Assembly (NCBI GenBank): GCA_020048935.1
Contig: JAIFLS010000080.1
Location: 1 to 8,286 of the forward strand
Source of the DNA: a bacterium
Lineage (GTDB): Bacteria; Verrucomicrobiota; Kiritimatiellia; UBA8416
Length of the DNA: 8,286 nucleotides
Direction of reading: 5' to 3'
The position numbers were made by a program, and so were the translations under genes. Under the pieces are notes generated by a model. The model searched no databases, was not told the DNA's origin, and was given only the letters and a program-made list of their open reading frames with translations. Shown here piece by piece: positions 6,535-8,286 of this stretch (position 1 is its first letter; every line of letters begins with the position of its first letter).

Positions 6535-7606
6535 GACGCTCTCCTTGGGAGGCTCCTATACCGCCAGCGCCAACCGATTCGCCGGTAACATCACCGACGG
6601 TACGGGTTCGGTTGTCAGCCTTACCAAGGGCAGCGGCAACAACATATGGGCATTGTCCGGCATCAACACCTACACCGGCACGACGACAATGTCCTATGGA
6701 GATGATAACGGCATTCTGGTTTTTCAGGGCATGCAGGCGCTTTCGCCTTCCACCTCGCTGAATCAGAACCAAGGTGGTTCTAACCAACGCGCGGGTACCA
6801 TCAGGTTCCTGGACGACTCCGCCACACCCGCCTCGCGCTCGGGAGTCAATCTGAATTTCAGCAACATCGAAGGCGTGGGAACGGGTGATCTCCGGTATTG
6901 GATGAGGGCGTTCGTTGGTAACAACAGCACAGCCAACGGCGGCACCAGCGCCAGCACGCAGACCGGCAGCACCATCCAGTTGGGCAATCTGAATCTTACC
7001 GAGGGTAATACCGCTTCAACGGGCGGGGGGCTCTGGTTGTCCGGTGCGAACGGCTACAAGCTCCAGATCGCCAATGTGAACATCAACTTGCAGGCAGCAA
7101 CCGCTAGCAACTGGAATGCCACGTTGCTGGCTAATGCACCCCTGACCGTCACCGGGAACGTGCAGCAGGCCAATGACGCCGCTGTTGGAAGCACGACTAC
7201 GCTTCAGTTGGACGGCACCGCCAGCGGCAGCCTGATTTCCGGCAATATCCTGAACTCTGCGGGCGGAAGGCTCATGAATGTCTCAAAGGCCGGCACCAGC
7301 ACCTGGACCCTCTCCGGCGTGAATGGCTACACTGGCGGCACAACTATTGCCACCGGCAAGTTGCTCTTCAGCGGAGCCAATGCGCTGCCCACGACCGGCT
7401 CGGTTGCCGTGGGTGCGGCCGGCCACCTCAGCCTCGCCGACGGCACCGCGCGGAATCAGACCGTTTCAGCCCTCACGCTGACCAGCCTGGGCAGCCTCTC
7501 CTTCGATTGGACGGGCGACAGCACCGGCGATCAGTTGACCTCCACGGCGGACGTCGCGACCTCCGCGGGGCGGCAGCGTCACGCTCCTCACGGGCGGTGC
7601 GGGTAG
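6476..7606 (+). CDS. PATR protein, segment 2 (central, second frame)
   Basis: The frame is open from just after a TGA at 6467-6469 to TAG 7604-7606. The GTG at 6476 is only the first possible start codon; there is no ribosome site, so I read this as the continuation of segment 1. True protein starts near LVIQQPLAITG (6488). It contains two PATR motifs, LTKGSGNNIWALSGINTYTG (6620-6679) and VSKAGTSTWTLSGVNGYTGG (7280-7339), joined by beta-strand-rich sequence with many Asn, Thr and Gly. From about 7569 the frame turns into GRQRHAPHGRCG, which is plainly non-native, while the neighbouring frame continues with GGSVTLLTGGAGSS. Removing one G from the run at 7567-7570 restores a continuous reading. 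Confidence 0.7.
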   Translation: MAAALVIQQPLAITGAAGARTLSLGGSYTASANRFAGNITDGTGSVVSLTKGSGNNIWALSGINTYTGTTTMSYGDDNGILVFQGMQALSPSTSLNQNQGGSNQRAGTIRFLDDSATPASRSGVNLNFSNIEGVGTGDLRYWMRAFVGNNSTANGGTSASTQTGSTIQLGNLNLTEGNTASTGGGLWLSGANGYKLQIANVNINLQAATASNWNATLLANAPLTVTGNVQQANDAAVGSTTTLQLDGTASGSLISGNILNSAGGRLMNVSKAGTSTWTLSGVNGYTGGTTIATGKLLFSGANALPTTGSVAVGAAGHLSLADGTARNQTVSALTLTSLGSLSFDWTGDSTGDQLTSTADVATSAGRQRHAPHGRCG

Positions 7607-7944
7607 CAGCCTGAACAATGCGAATTACTATCTGGCCAACCCCACGGACTTCCTGGCCATACTTACCAAGGCGGCCACCACGGTGTCCGTGGGCAGCTTC
7701 ACCAGCCAGACGCCGCTTACCACGTTCTACTGGCAGGGCAACAAGCTGGCGGCGGGAGCGGTGAGCGGCGTGGACAATGCCTGGGCACTCTCCGACGGCA
7801 CCAAAGGCAACTGGTCCTCGACCACCACCAACTACACCGTCACCGCCCTCACCCCAGGTGCCACGGCGGATGTCATTTTCGCAAATGGCCAGGCCGGAAA
7901 AACCCAGCAGAGCACCGTTCTGGGCGCGGATGTCACGGTCAAAG
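7569..7944 (+). CDS. PATR protein, segment 3 (third frame, up to the duplication)
   Basis: No start codon or ribosome site belongs to this piece; it is the in-sense continuation of segment 2. It reads GGSVTLLTGGAGSSLNNANY, then FYWQGNKLAAG, a tryptophan-rich DNAWALSDGTKGNWSS module resembling the one near the N-terminus, and ADVIFANGQAGKTQQSTVLG. The tryptophan module followed by an aDVIF strand marks a new solenoid domain. From the second copy of the 52-bp duplication this frame gives an arginine- and histidine-rich translation without beta-repeat character, though it has no stop before the window end. Confidence 0.6.
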
Positions 7945-7994
7945 GCCGGAAAAACCCAGCAGAGCACCGTTCTGGGCGCGGATGTCACGGTCAA
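7891..7994 (+). repeat. Exact 52-bp tandem duplication inside the PATR gene
   Basis: Positions 7891-7942 and 7943-7994 are identical at all 52 bases and directly adjacent; the bases flanking the pair do not extend the match. Because 52 is not a multiple of three, the second copy shifts the frame by one. Deleting one copy gives a smooth protein (GQAGKTQQSTVLGADVTVKS). The lack of any divergence points to a very recent event or to contig ends joined without merging their overlap. Confidence 0.95.
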
Positions 7995-8286
7995 GAGCGT
8001 GACGATCGACGACGGCACGGCGGTGACGATTGCTGGTGCAAACGGTGCTGTGCTCACGTTGATGGGCACCTCAGGCACCGCCGGTACCGTGGCCTCGCCC
8101 GGCAGCGCCATTTCGGTCACCCCGAATGCCGCAAGCCCGACGATCAGCAGCAGGGTTATCCTCGGTGCGGACCAAACCTGGCATGTCGCCAGCGGCAAGA
8201 CCCTGACCGTCAGCGGCATCGTGGGCGGCAACTTCGGGCTTACCAAGGCAAGCACCGGCACCCTGACCCTCTCCGCCTTGCCGGAA
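7945..8286 (+). CDS. PATR protein, segment 4 (original frame restored, open at the window edge)
   Basis: Beginning in the second duplication copy, the frame reads AGKTQQSTVLGADVTVKSVT, then DDGTAVTIAGANGAVLTL, VILGADQTWHVASGKTLTVSG and GLTKASTGTLTLSALPE, stopping only at the end of the sequence. This is typical domain sequence leading into a PATR repeat (from 8239). The last residues ALPE replace the expected G-A-N, so the final repeat may diverge or a further change may lie at the edge. The gene continues beyond the window. Confidence 0.6.

Larger units (their letters stand above)
5611..8286 (+). pseudogene. PATR (autotransporter-associated beta-strand repeat) protein gene with three frame breaks, 3' end outside the window
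   Basis: Read across three frames, this is one long Gly/Thr/Ser/Asn-rich beta-strand protein of the PATR class (TIGR02601/PF12951 type). Such proteins are secreted or surface-exposed beta-helices, abundant in Verrucomicrobia-like genomes, sometimes ending in an autotransporter barrel or PEP-CTERM signal (not seen here). The repeat motif (x-L-T-K-x-G-x-G-T-L-T-L-S-G-x-N-x-Y-x-G-G-T-x-I) occurs near 5989, 6620, 7280 and 8239. The frame moves by +1 three times: between 6470 and about 6490, at an extra G near 7567-7570, and at a 52-bp duplication at 7891-7994. The protein character returns at once after each break, and the last frame equals the first. Either the gene is recently inactivated or the sequence contains indel errors. 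The start has an excellent ribosome site. The pieces are listed separately below. Confidence 0.8.

Noticed and set aside
7473..8261. 262-codon minus-strand frame
   Set aside because: Antisense to the PATR gene. Its translation repeats an R-A-Q-N-G-A-L-L-type phrase only because of the 52-bp duplication, and it is otherwise low complexity.

Overview
The window looks like part of a moderately GC-rich genome from the PVC group, most likely Verrucomicrobiota, Kiritimatiellota or Lentisphaerota. This rests on three things: a URO-D-like protein of the kind common there, an opgG/opgH locus for osmoregulated periplasmic glucans, and a large secreted-type protein with autotransporter-associated beta-strand (PATR) repeats. 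The assignment is an inference from gene content; no rRNA or marker gene is present.

Layout. Positions 3-401 (+) are the C-terminal end of a uroporphyrinogen-decarboxylase-family protein. A possible 59-aa ORF (473-652, +) follows and runs 12 bp into the 3' end of the converging opgH. Positions 641 to about 4907 (-) form a tight three-gene operon, transcribed right to left: opgG (periplasmic glucan protein, 514 aa from the GTG chosen here), a 197-aa protein I do not recognise with a C-terminal membrane anchor, and opgH (717-aa membrane glucosyltransferase). The genes overlap by about 22 bp and by an ATGA, which suggests translational coupling. OpgH should polymerise and export the glucan backbone and OpgG should process it in the periplasm. 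OpgH lacks the roughly 140-residue cytoplasmic N-terminus known from E. coli, and the middle protein sits exactly where that domain would be encoded. This is the most interesting feature of the window.

Positions 4908-5610 lie between the divergent genes. They hold a good sigma70-like promoter for the opg operon, one doubtful small ORF, a perfect 7-bp-stem GC hairpin, a 22-bp tandem repeat (21/22 identical), and a short palindrome overlapping a -10-like box.

From 5611 to the window end (+) runs a PATR protein gene with a strong ribosome binding site but no recognisable signal peptide. Its reading frame is broken three times: near 6470-6490, at an apparent extra G near 7567-7570, and by an exact 52-bp tandem duplication at 7891-7994. 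After each break the same kind of protein continues in another frame, so this is either a decaying gene or sequence containing assembly or base-calling errors. I found no CRISPR array, tRNA, rRNA or intact mobile element.
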